Source: Ilumatobacteraceae bacterium (GTDB lineage: Bacteria > Actinomycetota > Acidimicrobiia > Acidimicrobiales > Ilumatobacteraceae). From it: DNA of 46,778 nt. The notes below the pieces were generated by a model. It was not told where the DNA came from. It made no database searches and saw only the letters and a list, made by a program, of their open reading frames with translations. Shown in pieces: positions 7,482 through 15,478 of this stretch. Both the position numbers and the translations under genes were made by a program. The stretch lies in NCBI GenBank assembly GCA_023254135.1, contig JALQYL010000005.1, positions 1 through 46,778 on the forward strand, written 5' to 3'. Within the stretch, counting starts at the first letter, position 1. Every line of letters begins with the position of its first letter.

Positions 7482-7864
7482 TTCACCACCGCCAACTGAA
7501 CGGCGGCCACCACTTCTTCTGCAGTGGCGCCAGGTCCAATTACTCCTGCCACACCGGCCTCCAGTAGTTCGGGAACATCCTGGTTCGGCACAATGCCGCC
7601 TACCACGACGGGAATATCCACTCCCTTGGCTCGTAACGCTTCCACCACCAACGGAGCAAGTGTCATATGTGCGCCCGACAACATGGAGAGGCCCACCACA
7701 TCCACGTCTTCGTCAAGTGCGGCAGATGCAACCGTTTCCGGTGTTTGAAACAACCCGGTGTAGATGACCTCCATGCCCGCATCACGAAGAATGCGTGCCA
7801 CCACTTTGATGCCACGATCATGGCCATCAAGCCCCACTTTTGCCACAAGTACACGAGTAGTCAT
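7478..7864 (-). CDS. B12-binding small subunit of acyl-CoA mutase (IcmB / mcmA2 type)
   Basis: A 128-aa cobalamin-binding subunit. It has the LDGHDRG motif (D-x-H-x-x-G; the His displaces the lower B12 ligand, base-off/His-on binding), then LSMLSGAH and [10 protein letters not shown]. The length is that of stand-alone B12 subunits rather than of the fused Propionibacterium or human enzymes. It directly follows the large-subunit gene with no gap, so they form one operon. Its stop (TAA) overlaps the TAG stop of the convergent di-heme gene. Substrate specificity resides in the large subunit, which carries the isobutyryl-CoA-type signature, so icmB is the likely role. No G-protein chaperone (MeaB/MeaI) is nearby. 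Confidence 0.9.
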   Translation of the reverse strand: MTTRVLVAKVGLDGHDRGIKVVARILRDAGMEVIYTGLFQTPETVASAALDEDVDVVGLSMLSGAHMTLAPLVVEALRAKGVDIPVVVGGIVPNQDVPELLEAGVAGVIGPGATAEEVVAAVQLAVVN

Positions 7865-9496
7865 TTAAATCACCGGTACTTCCACATGGCGCCCAAACAC
7901 GCCGCCCAGTGTGGTCATCATCTCACCCAACGACACGTAGGCATTCGACGCAGCAATGAGTGCAGGCATGAGATTCACTTCTGGGTCTGCAGCTTCTGTC
8001 CTTAGACGAGACAATGCATCGTTCACGGCGGCCTCACTGCGGTCGGCTCGCACCTTTTCCAGGCGTGCCCGTTGTTGTTTCTCTTGATCTTGTGAGATGC
8101 GCAAGATATCCAACGAGTCATCCTCGTTTCCTTCGCGGAATGCGTTGGCTCCGACCACAATGCGCTCTCCGGCATTGAAGCCACGCTCAAGTTCATAGGC
8201 AGAGTCCGCAATGCGACCCTGGAACCAATTGTCCTCGATGCCCTGAATGCAGCCTTCCAGCATGGAGCCGCGCCCCAACTCATTGATTTCTGCGAACATT
8301 GCTTCGGCCTGGGCTTCAATCTCATCGGTGAGTTCTTCCACAAACCATGAACCACCCAATGGGTCTGCAACGTGAGCCACGTTCGTTTCATGCGCCAACA
8401 CTTGTTGCGTACGCAAGGCGATGCGTGCAGCCTTCTCAGTGGGTAATGCCAACGCTTCGTCCATGGAATTGGTGTGCAGAGACTGAGCACCTCCCATCAC
8501 TGCGGCGAGTGCTTCAATGGCGGTGCGCACGATGTTGACTTCGGGTTGTTGCGCCGTGAGTGACACACCCGCGGTTTGCGCATGGAATCGCAACTGCATG
8601 GCACGAGCATCGCACGCTCCGTATCGCTCCTTCATCCACCGTGCCCAGATGCGGCGAGCCGCGCGGTACTTGGCGATCTCTTCGAAGAAATCAATATGAG
8701 CATTGAAGAAGAACGACAGACGCGGCGCAAAGGCATCGATGGGTAGACCCGCCTGCAGTGCGAGTTCCACATACGCAAAGCCATTAGCCAGAGTGAATGC
8801 CAGTTCCTCCGCGGCAGTAGACCCTGCTTCGCGAATGTGGTATCCAGAAATGGACACTGAATGCCAACGAGGCATTTCTGCAGTGGTGAAAGACACCACG
8901 TCTCTCACCAATCGCATGGATTGGCGTGGTGGGAAAACGAATTCTTTCTGCGCTTGATATTCCTTGAGAATGTCGTTTTGCAGCGTGCCACCCAGGTGCT
9001 TGCGCGCAACGCCGGCCTGCTCTGCCTGCGCCACGAACATGGCGAGAATGGGAGCTGCAGGCGAGTTGATGGTCATCGATGTTGTGGTGGATCCAAGGTC
9101 GATGCCCTGGAACAAATCCTTCATATCAACGAGCGTGTCGATGGCGACGCCACAACGTCCTACTTCGCCCAGCGACATGGGGTCATCGGAATCGAGACCC
9201 AACAAGGTGGGCATGTCGAATGCGGTGGAAAGTCCGTCGCCACCGGAGCGAATGATTTCTCGGAAACGCTGGTTTGTGTCGGTTGCCGTTCCGAAACCGG
9301 CAAACATGCGCATGGTCCACAACTTCGACCGATACATCGAGGCGTATGGTCCACGCGTGTACGGGTACACGCCAGGGAATTCACCGTCGTGGGGTCCATA
9401 GACCGGCTCCAGCGGAATTCCCGACATGGTGGAAAACGGAGCATTGCGCTTCTTTGACTCATCAAAGGCTTGTTGCCACTGTTGACGTGCGTCCAT
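7865..9496 (-). CDS. icmA: Acyl-CoA mutase large subunit, isobutyryl-CoA mutase-type active site
   Basis: A 543-aa TIM-barrel subunit of the methylmalonyl-CoA mutase family, collinear with the P. shermanii enzyme at a constant offset of 24. The general-acid His244 is kept as His220 (SISGYH). The two specificity residues differ. Tyr89 becomes Phe65 (LWTMRMFAGF), and Arg207, which grips the methylmalonyl carboxylate, becomes Gln183 (LKEYQAQKEF). Phe plus Gln is the known isobutyryl-CoA mutase pair. 2-hydroxyisobutyryl-CoA mutases instead have Ile plus Gln and an Asp where this protein has Ala92. Expected reaction: isobutyryl-CoA to or from n-butyryl-CoA, linking valine and butyrate metabolism; a relative such as pivalyl-CoA mutase is possible. 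ATG 9496 has a TACGCT -10 element 7 nt upstream, so the gene probably has its own promoter although tRNAs lie just upstream. Confidence 0.88.
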   Translation of the reverse strand: MDARQQWQQAFDESKKRNAPFSTMSGIPLEPVYGPHDGEFPGVYPYTRGPYASMYRSKLWTMRMFAGFGTATDTNQRFREIIRSGGDGLSTAFDMPTLLGLDSDDPMSLGEVGRCGVAIDTLVDMKDLFQGIDLGSTTTSMTINSPAAPILAMFVAQAEQAGVARKHLGGTLQNDILKEYQAQKEFVFPPRQSMRLVRDVVSFTTAEMPRWHSVSISGYHIREAGSTAAEELAFTLANGFAYVELALQAGLPIDAFAPRLSFFFNAHIDFFEEIAKYRAARRIWARWMKERYGACDARAMQLRFHAQTAGVSLTAQQPEVNIVRTAIEALAAVMGGAQSLHTNSMDEALALPTEKAARIALRTQQVLAHETNVAHVADPLGGSWFVEELTDEIEAQAEAMFAEINELGRGSMLEGCIQGIEDNWFQGRIADSAYELERGFNAGERIVVGANAFREGNEDDSLDILRISQDQEKQQRARLEKVRADRSEAAVNDALSRLRTEAADPEVNLMPALIAASNAYVSLGEMMTTLGGVFGRHVEVPVI

Positions 9497-9503
9497 GGGA
9501 ACG

Positions 9504-9509
9504 AGCGTA
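9504..9509 (-). promoter_or_regulatory. -10 element TACGCT of the acyl-CoA mutase gene
   Basis: TACGCT on the minus strand ends 7 nt before ATG 9496, the spacing expected for a leaderless transcript. Confidence 0.5.
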
Positions 9510-9524
9510 CTTGTAGATGCGAAA

Positions 9525-9601
9525 TGGTGGGCCAGGCAGGGATCGAACCCGCGACCCAGGGATTATGAGTCCCCTGCTCTAACCAACTGAGCTACTGGCC
9601 C
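9525..9601 (-). tRNA. tRNA with CAU anticodon, probably tRNA-Ile2 (lysidine type)
   Basis: A 77-nt cloverleaf with encoded CCA: acceptor GGGCCAG/CTGGCCC, D-arm AGCTCAGTTGGTTAGAGC, anticodon loop CTCATAA and T-loop GGTTCGATCC. Anticodon CAT alone would also fit Met. The C4-G69 and C5-G68 acceptor pairs match the known TilS (lysidine synthetase) determinants of tRNA-Ile2, whereas elongator Met tRNAs of E. coli and Bacillus lack them. I therefore favour Ile(k2C-AU). Confidence 0.93.
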
Positions 9602-9606
9602 TTGTG

Positions 9607-9623
9607 GTCCCGAGACGGGGCCT
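9607..9623. other. GC-rich hairpin in the tRNA spacer
   Basis: A 7-bp stem (one G-T pair) with an AGA loop lies between the two tRNA genes. On the plus strand it is followed by TTTT and resembles an intrinsic terminator. On the minus strand, where the tRNAs are transcribed, there is no U-tract, so it may be a processing structure or may block antisense transcription. Confidence 0.35.
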
Positions 9624-9629
9624 TTTATG

Positions 9630-9705
9630 TGGCTCCGGGGGTGGGGCTCGAACCCACGACCCACGGATTAACAGTCCGTTGCTCTGCCAACTGAGCTACC
9701 CCGGA
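9630..9705 (-). tRNA. tRNA-Asn (GUU)
   Basis: A 76-nt cloverleaf with encoded CCA: acceptor TCCGGGG/CCCCGGA, discriminator G, anticodon loop CTGTTAA with anticodon GTT, and T-loop GGTTCGAGCC. It is upstream of the CAU tRNA and probably on the same transcript. Confidence 0.96.
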
Positions 9706-9716
9706 AGGGAGATAAC

Positions 9717-9745
9717 AGAATATCACCCAACCCCTTGTCTCCCAA
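9717..9745 (-). promoter_or_regulatory. Candidate promoter of the tRNA-Asn/tRNA-CAU pair
   Basis: On the minus strand, TTGGGA (9740-9745) is separated by 17 bp from TATTCT (9717-9722), which lies 11 nt before the first base of tRNA-Asn. Spacing and sequence fit a housekeeping-sigma promoter with a very short 5' leader. Confidence 0.5.
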
Positions 9746-9754
9746 CAGAAAGCC

Positions 9755-10957
9755 TTAGTCGGCCTCAAGGAAGCTGCGCAGGCGCTGGCTGTTGTTGGGG
9801 TGGCGCATCCGTGCCAGGGTCTTTTGCTCAATTTGACGAATTCGCTCTCTGGTGACCCCCTCTTGCTTGGCCACATCGTCCAAGGTCTGTGGCTGTCCTG
9901 AGGTAATTCCGAAACGCTTGTCAAGAATTCGGCGATCGCGTTCGGGCAAGTGTTCAAGTTCCGATGCAATGGCTTCCAAGAGTTGTCGCTTCTGCACCAA
10001 TTCCACCGGCGAATCTTCGTCATCGGACTTCGACACTCGCTCGCCCAAAGTGGATGCATCGGATTCCGACCCAACCGGCTCGTCAAGGCTGGACGTAACA
10101 ATGGAGATTTGTTGTAGCTCGTGAATCTTCTCCACCGGAATCATGGTGCGCTGCGAAAGTTCTTCGATGGTTGGTTCCCGCTCGAGTTCCACCGTGAGGT
10201 CACGGTCGGCCTTCGTGAGACGGTTCAGCATTTCCACCACATGACTTGGCACACGAATGGTGCGACCTTGGTCGGCCATGGCTCGCATCATGGACTGGCG
10301 AATCCACCACGTGGCATATGTAGAGAACTTGAAACCCTTTTCCCAGTCGTATTTTTCAGCGGCACGCATGAGGCCGATGTTGCCTTCTTGAATGAGATCA
10401 AGAAGTTGCAGTTCTCGTCCGTCGTACCTGCGAGCAATCGACACGACAAGACGAAGATTTGCCGTAATGAGATGCTCGAAGGCGCGGTCACCTTCTCGCA
10501 CAATGTTGCGCAGTCTCACGCGCTCTTTGGCATCAAGGTTGCCTGCATCCAGAAGGGGTTTCGCTTCCTGCATGTCACGAATTGCCTTACCCAATCGCCG
10601 TTCGTCTTCCGCAGTGAGAAGTTCCACCTGGCCAATTTCCTGCAGATACATGCGAGCTGCGTCACCAACATCGGAAGTGATGATGCGACCCGTACCAGCA
10701 GGCTTTCGTGGAATGGGAGCTTTTCGCTCGATGGGACCAGAGATATCTGGTTCAACTTTTGTGATGGAGATATTTTCTTTTGTTAACACCGACTCGATCT
10801 GACGAATCATCTCGGCGTTTAGTTCCACGTTTCTAAAAACGTGCGCAACGGTATTCGCATCGACGGTTCCGTCCTCGGAACGTGATGCAAGCAAGGTGGC
10901 CCACTCTGCTGCATCCACCTCGGGGTGAGGCGGCAACAACCGTGGGCGCAGTGTCAC
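9755..10957 (-). CDS. sigA: Principal-type RNA polymerase sigma factor (sigma-70 group)
   Basis: A 400-aa sigma factor with region 1.2 ([17 protein letters not shown]), region 2 ([38 protein letters not shown]), region 3 (adjacent to [11 protein letters not shown]), and region 4 with the helix-turn-helix [19 protein letters not shown]. The N-terminal region 1.1 is short and lacks a long acidic extension. IRVPSHVVE replaces the more usual IRIP-x-H-x-x-E of HrdB/SigA, so a principal sigma is likely but a group-2 paralogue is possible. Start GTG 10957 overlaps the dnaG stop as GTGA; a further upstream ATG (10987) lies inside dnaG. The dnaG-sigma order recalls the macromolecular-synthesis operon of other bacteria. 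Confidence 0.9.
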   Translation of the reverse strand: MTLRPRLLPPHPEVDAAEWATLLASRSEDGTVDANTVAHVFRNVELNAEMIRQIESVLTKENISITKVEPDISGPIERKAPIPRKPAGTGRIITSDVGDAARMYLQEIGQVELLTAEDERRLGKAIRDMQEAKPLLDAGNLDAKERVRLRNIVREGDRAFEHLITANLRLVVSIARRYDGRELQLLDLIQEGNIGLMRAAEKYDWEKGFKFSTYATWWIRQSMMRAMADQGRTIRVPSHVVEMLNRLTKADRDLTVELEREPTIEELSQRTMIPVEKIHELQQISIVTSSLDEPVGSESDASTLGERVSKSDDEDSPVELVQKRQLLEAIASELEHLPERDRRILDKRFGITSGQPQTLDDVAKQEGVTRERIRQIEQKTLARMRHPNNSQRLRSFLEAD

Positions 10958-12693
10958 TCGATGCCCTCGTTTATTGCAGCGAGCCACTGCAGCAACTGAA
11001 GTTTTGCTGCAGCCGACTTGTCGGGCTTGTTCAGATCTTCAAGGGCTATGCGCGCCTGTCGGTCTTGCTGCACCTGCTCCACACTTGTGACTGTACGCCT
11101 TTGCGCCAGCTCTCTTCGCACCGCAGCGGCGATTAGTGCGCGTGACTCGATATCAGCATTTGCGTCGCCGTCGTACACCGACGCACGCTCGATGATGTCT
11201 GCGGCGCCGGGACCCACGCGTTGAAGTGCCTCGTGCACGTTTCCATCGCATTCCGCAATGGCGATAAAGGCCTCACGCGAGGATTCGTCAGGAAACAGTT
11301 CCTCAATGAGCCATGGCGCAATGTTGTCCCACTCGTGAATGAGAAGTGCCAGCGCCACGAAGCCAGCACCGTCCGTTGCATTTTGCATCGGAGTGGAAAC
11401 GGTGGCGGCAACCTTGCCGCCTCGCTCGGCGATGCGCACCAATTCGGCAACGGGCAACCCTGTATGGCTGGCCACTTCACCGGCGTACAGACGTCGAACA
11501 TTGGCATCGGGATGCTCGTTCACAATTCCCATTGCCTTGTTTGCGAGGTTGGCCCGAGCTTCTGGATTTCGCGCTGGATTCGCATCGAACAAACGCTTCA
11601 GACGAAAACCAAGGAACGGCATGGCTGATTGCACAGCGAGCGGCAACGACTGAGGTTGAGTTTGGGCCAGTTCCCCAGGATCTTGACCCTCGGGGAATTG
11701 AGCCACCGACACCGACACGTCGTATTTCTTCTCCCATGCGTAAAACTTCTCGGCGGCACCTTGGCCCGCAGAGTCGGCGTCAAAAGCCAGGACAACGTTG
11801 CGTGCATAGCGCTTCATGAGCTTCACGTGTTCTTCGGTGAGTGCGGTGCCACACGTTGCAACAGCAGTGACTTCGCCACTGCGATGGAAGCCGATGACAT
11901 CGGTGTAGCCCTCGCATACAACGATTCGATCCAATTTCACCACACTGGCTTTGGCCCAATTGAGCCCGTAGAGCGTGCGCGACTTTGTATAGATGGGGGT
12001 CTCGATGGAGTTCTTGTACTTTGCTGGGTCCGTGGAACCCGGCAATACTCGCCCGCCAAACGCGACCGCATTCCCATTTTCATCGAAAATGGGAAACATG
12101 ATGCGAGCGCGGAATGAATCCTGCAGTCGATTTGCCTTGTTCAGAAAGCCAAGTCCGACTTCATTCATCATCGCTGCTGGAGCCCCCAACGCCTTGCACA
12201 GCGCGTCCCAATCATCGGGCGCCCATCCCAACTTGAAATTGCGGGCCACCTCCCCCGACAGGCCGCGAGACCGAAGGTACTCTCGCGCCTCTCGCGCATC
12301 GGACCCATCGAGCAGGCGTTGGTGGTACCACTCGACGGCGCGCGCCATGAGGTCTTGCAATTCTTTTCTGTGCTTGCGCTCACCGGTGCCAGCTCCGGAT
12401 GTGTAGCGCAGTTCAACGCCGTACTTTGTGGCCAACTTCTCGATGGCACCCACGAAATCGAGATGCTCAATTTGTTGCACAAAAGAAAACACGTCTCCTT
12501 TGGCCCCACATCCGAAGCACATGTACCGACCAGTTTCGTCGTTGACACTGAACGAACCACTGCGCTCGGAATGAAAGGGACACAGGCCCATTTGATTGCG
12601 ACCGGTGCGGCGTAGCTGCACATACGGCGACACCACATCGGAAAGAACGGCGAGCGAGCGAACTTTCTCTACATCGTCCTCTGCTATCGCCAT
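10954..12693 (-). CDS. dnaG: DNA primase
   Basis: A 579-aa replicative primase. The N-terminal CHC2 zinc finger has Cys38, His41, Cys59 and Cys62 (CPFHSERS...CFGCGAKGD). The catalytic TOPRIM domain has the VCEGYTDV motif (Glu near 265) and the LAFDADSAGQ motif (Asp-x-Asp). A C-terminal region of about 150 residues corresponds to the helicase-interacting domain and diverges from E. coli. Length is normal for the family. It synthesises RNA primers at the replication fork with DnaB. ATG 12693 has TATTGT ending 7 nt upstream, a leaderless-type promoter that probably drives dnaG and sigA together. TerC follows 30 bp upstream in the same orientation. Confidence 0.96.
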   Translation of the reverse strand: MAIAEDDVEKVRSLAVLSDVVSPYVQLRRTGRNQMGLCPFHSERSGSFSVNDETGRYMCFGCGAKGDVFSFVQQIEHLDFVGAIEKLATKYGVELRYTSGAGTGERKHRKELQDLMARAVEWYHQRLLDGSDAREAREYLRSRGLSGEVARNFKLGWAPDDWDALCKALGAPAAMMNEVGLGFLNKANRLQDSFRARIMFPIFDENGNAVAFGGRVLPGSTDPAKYKNSIETPIYTKSRTLYGLNWAKASVVKLDRIVVCEGYTDVIGFHRSGEVTAVATCGTALTEEHVKLMKRYARNVVLAFDADSAGQGAAEKFYAWEKKYDVSVSVAQFPEGQDPGELAQTQPQSLPLAVQSAMPFLGFRLKRLFDANPARNPEARANLANKAMGIVNEHPDANVRRLYAGEVASHTGLPVAELVRIAERGGKVAATVSTPMQNATDGAGFVALALLIHEWDNIAPWLIEELFPDESSREAFIAIAECDGNVHEALQRVGPGAADIIERASVYDGDANADIESRALIAAAVRRELAQRRTVTSVEQVQQDRQARIALEDLNKPDKSAAAKLQLLQWLAAINEGIE

Positions 12694-12700
12694 GGCACAG

Positions 12701-12706
12701 ACAATA
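12701..12706 (-). promoter_or_regulatory. -10 element TATTGT of dnaG-sigA
   Basis: TATTGT on the minus strand ends 7 nt before the dnaG ATG (12693), the leaderless geometry seen at many genes in this window. Confidence 0.55.
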
Positions 12707-12723
12707 GTGCCAAGGGGCAGTGT

Positions 12724-13710
12724 CTACTGCAGGGCGCCCTCGTCGCGCAATGACGCAAAGATGGAAACGGCGAGAATGAGCGCAATGACGGACAACGAGA
12801 TAGCGATGGGCATGTGCCACCAGTACGAAATGGTCATCTTCACACCGACAAACGCGAGGATGACGCCCAAACCGGTTTGCAGGTACTTGAATCGATCTCG
12901 CATGTCGGCCAGCAAGAAGTACAGAGCTCGCAGTCCGAGGATGGCGAATGCATTCGATGCAAACGCGATGTACTGCTCCTTCGTAACGGCAAGAACGGCG
13001 GGCACGGAGTCGATGGCGAACACCACGTCGGTGATTTCCACCAGCACCAGCACAGCGAGAAGTGGCGTGGCCAATCGCTTGCCGTTCTTCATGGTGAAGA
13101 GTTTCTGACCATCCAGCTCGTCCGTGGAAGGCACGAAACGGTGGAAGATACGCATCGCCCTGCTCTTCGAGGGGTCGAAACCTTCGTCATGTGTCTGCAG
13201 AAGTTTGATGCCGGAGTACAGAAGAAACAAGCCGAAGAAGATGAGAGTGACTTTGAAGGTGTTGATAATTGCAACGCCAGCGAAAATGAATGCAATGCGC
13301 ATTGCGAGCGCGCCGAAAATTCCCCAGAACAGCACGCGGTGTTGGTACATCTTGGGCACCTGGAAGTGGGCGAACAGAACCGCCCATACGAACACGTTGT
13401 CAACGCTCAGGCTTTTTTCAATGAGATAGCCACCCATGTATTCGCCTGCAGCCGTGGTACCGAATTCCCACAGAATGAAGAGCGCAAACACCAGGCCGAA
13501 ACCAATCCATACCGCTGATTCAATGGCGGCCTCTTTGGTGTGCACTTCGTGCGCGTTGCGATGGATGACGAGAATGTCCACCAACAACATCGCAGAGATA
13601 ATTGCGATCAGCAACGGCCAGTGCCAACCGGCGATGTCGAGCTTTGCTCCGTGCGACCCCGAGGACGCTGCCCCGAAGAGTTGACTGACAAGTACCGCTG
13701 GGGAGGTCAT
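12724..13710 (-). CDS. TerC family integral membrane protein
   Basis: A 328-aa polytopic membrane protein with about eight to nine hydrophobic helices. It has the TerC hallmarks: an acidic intramembrane site in the first core helices (SLSVDNVFVWAV) and its repeat counterpart (LVLVEITDVVFAIDSVPAVLA). TerC proteins are linked to tellurite resistance and to Mn2+/Ca2+ export or metalation of exported proteins. Start ATG 13710 has TAGGAT ending 6 nt upstream; the GTG two codons earlier is less likely. It is divergent from the M50 protease with 28 bp between starts. The substrate cannot be read from sequence. Confidence 0.92.
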   Translation of the reverse strand: MTSPAVLVSQLFGAASSGSHGAKLDIAGWHWPLLIAIISAMLLVDILVIHRNAHEVHTKEAAIESAVWIGFGLVFALFILWEFGTTAAGEYMGGYLIEKSLSVDNVFVWAVLFAHFQVPKMYQHRVLFWGIFGALAMRIAFIFAGVAIINTFKVTLIFFGLFLLYSGIKLLQTHDEGFDPSKSRAMRIFHRFVPSTDELDGQKLFTMKNGKRLATPLLAVLVLVEITDVVFAIDSVPAVLAVTKEQYIAFASNAFAILGLRALYFLLADMRDRFKYLQTGLGVILAFVGVKMTISYWWHMPIAISLSVIALILAVSIFASLRDEGALQ

Positions 13711-13716
13711 TTGCAC

Positions 13717-13732
13717 ATCCTATTCGTACACT
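13717..13732. promoter_or_regulatory. Back-to-back -10 elements for terC and the M50 protease
   Basis: TAGGAT on the minus strand (13717-13722) is 6 nt before ATG 13710, and TACACT on the plus strand (13727-13732) is 6 nt before ATG 13739. The two elements are adjacent but do not overlap; both genes would be leaderless. Confidence 0.55.
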
Positions 13733-13738
13733 TTGCGC

Positions 13739-14734
13739 ATGAAGCAGACACCCCCGCGCAGATTCAGCGGTGGATTTTCCGTTTTCGGTTTCCCCACACG
13801 CATTCGCCCTGGATTTGGCATCTTTCTGCTGTTGTTGACCATCATCTATCCGGCACCACTAGGACTGTGGGTGGCGCTTGCAATGGGTGTGTTCACACTG
13901 GTGCACGAATTGGGTCATGCATTCGCCGCGCGCCGAGCGGGGTGTACGGCGTCCATCTCTCTTGACTTCATGGTGGCCTATGCCTCGTATTCCAGCAACA
14001 ATGAACTGAACTGGCGAGCCAAATCGCTCATCACCATTTCAGGACCAGCACTGCAGATTGGATCGGCGTTGCTGGTGCTCGCCAGTGCAGGCGTGAACCC
14101 AATGAGCCGCAACGACATCACCAGTTCGTCGTTTGCCGCGTCAGTGTGGTGGTCGGGAATTGCGCTCGGACTATTGAACTTGGTGCCCCTTCTGCCCCTG
14201 GATGGTGGTGCGCTGGTGGCCACCATTGCCGAACACTTTGCTCCGGGCAAGGGTCGCAACGCCGTGTTGTATCTCAGTTTTGGCATCACCATCGGAATCA
14301 CCGGACTAACGCTCTATATCGACGCCATTGGTCTGATGCCTTTGTTCATTTTCATGTTGATGATGCAATGGCAACAGATTGCGGCGCCTCGACGAATGAA
14401 ATTGCTGATTGACAATGCCGAACTACAAGCCACCGGCGACCCTCGTCTCGATGGCGCAATCATCGACAGCCTGTTGACGGCACAAGAAACGGAACGTGCG
14501 TTGCAGTTCGCCAAAGAGGCGTACCGCTTATGTCCCGCGTTTTCTAACGCTTACGTGTGCGCAGTGCTCTCACTGCAATGCGGCAAGAACGATGATGCGG
14601 CAACGTGGGTAGCAGCTGCGTACCGTTCACAGATCAAACCCAACGAGCTAACTACGGCTTTGGCCTCGCGGCCGGAATGGGAACTTCTGCGCGGTCACCC
14701 AGGAATTTCAGACGAGTGGTTCACCCGTAGTTGA
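13739..14734 (+). CDS. M50 family site-2-type zinc metalloprotease with TPR-like tail
   Basis: A 331-aa intramembrane metalloprotease. HELGH (His56, Glu57, His60) lies at the end of the second hydrophobic helix, and the third zinc ligand is in LPLDGG (Asp155). About six TM helices run to residue 215, followed by a soluble C-terminal part of about 110 residues with helical-repeat character (AQETERALQFAKEAYRL onward). Proteases of this group cleave membrane-bound anti-sigma factors or signal-peptide remnants; the substrate here is unknown. The start at ATG 13739 is supported by TACACT 6 nt upstream. The 3' end overlaps the convergent ygfZ-like gene by 27 bp. Confidence 0.88.
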   Translation: MKQTPPRRFSGGFSVFGFPTRIRPGFGIFLLLLTIIYPAPLGLWVALAMGVFTLVHELGHAFAARRAGCTASISLDFMVAYASYSSNNELNWRAKSLITISGPALQIGSALLVLASAGVNPMSRNDITSSSFAASVWWSGIALGLLNLVPLLPLDGGALVATIAEHFAPGKGRNAVLYLSFGITIGITGLTLYIDAIGLMPLFIFMLMMQWQQIAAPRRMKLLIDNAELQATGDPRLDGAIIDSLLTAQETERALQFAKEAYRLCPAFSNAYVCAVLSLQCGKNDDAATWVAAAYRSQIKPNELTTALASRPEWELLRGHPGISDEWFTRS

Positions 14735-15478
14735 TGTGCGATCAAGTCGCGCAAAGGCGACGGTGCGTCCCACCGACGTGACCGTGCCCACGAACCGACC
14801 GTCTTCTTCGATTCGCATCCCCACTCCCACGCCATCACGTGGAATCACGCGCAATACCACGGGCGCACTTGCACCGCGGGAGTCCATTCGCTCCACCAAT
14901 TCTTGCCCGGGGTAACAACCCTTGGTAAAGCTCACCGCCACACGCGACACTCCGGCAGTGGCAGGGATGTCGCCGACCAGGATGTCTACACCCACACGTG
15001 GCCAACGCGATTCGACACGCAACATATCTATGTGTTCGGGTTCGGTCTGATCACCACAGGTGGGCAATGTGCTGAATTCACCGATTACATCGATGGCATC
15101 ATTGCCGCCCCATCCGTGCACGGCACGTCCGGCACCTTCGCCAACAAGAGCCACGGCATTGTCGCCCCGGAACGCACGCACACGCCAATCGCTGACGCTC
15201 AGTTTCACATCGGAGCGAAGAACAAAGCGTTGCAAGCGTTCAATGATGGCCGCACCATGCCCCGCGTCCGTGTCCAGGGTGAAGACATGTTCACCATGGC
15301 GCACCACCCGCAACAGCGTGGTGATATGTCCGGTTGGCTCCAACAAGAAACTGTGAGTGGAAGCACCAATGGATACAGCGGCAATGTCTTGCGCCAGCTG
15401 TGAATGCAGGAACGACTGCGCATCTGCGCCTTCAACGCGCACCACATTTCGATCGGCATCTGCCCACACCACGCTCAT
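14708..15478 (-). CDS. ygfZ: YgfZ/GcvT-like folate-binding protein (Fe-S repair type)
   Basis: A 256-aa protein of the YgfZ/GcvT/COG0354 family. It has the diagnostic K-G-C-Y-x-G-Q-E motif (FTKGCYPGQELVERM, about residues 186-200) and the GADAQSFLHSQLAQD N-terminal segment. The family binds folate and helps assemble or repair certain Fe-S enzymes; it lacks aminomethyltransferase activity. Start ATG 15478 overlaps the trpE stop as ATGA, so it is the last gene of the hisI-trpE-ygfZ operon. Its 3' end overlaps the convergent protease gene. Confidence 0.9.
   Translation of the reverse strand: MSVVWADADRNVVRVEGADAQSFLHSQLAQDIAAVSIGASTHSFLLEPTGHITTLLRVVRHGEHVFTLDTDAGHGAAIIERLQRFVLRSDVKLSVSDWRVRAFRGDNAVALVGEGAGRAVHGWGGNDAIDVIGEFSTLPTCGDQTEPEHIDMLRVESRWPRVGVDILVGDIPATAGVSRVAVSFTKGCYPGQELVERMDSRGASAPVVLRVIPRDGVGVGMRIEEDGRFVGTVTSVGRTVAFARLDRTSTTGEPLV

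Noticed and set aside
7865-9496. Annotation as methylmalonyl-CoA mutase
   Set aside because: The carboxylate-binding Arg and the active-site Tyr are replaced by Gln and Phe, the isobutyryl-CoA pattern.
10121-10786. 221-codon plus-strand frame antisense to sigA
   Set aside because: Shadow of a highly conserved sigma factor gene; no promoter or ribosome-binding site and atypical composition.
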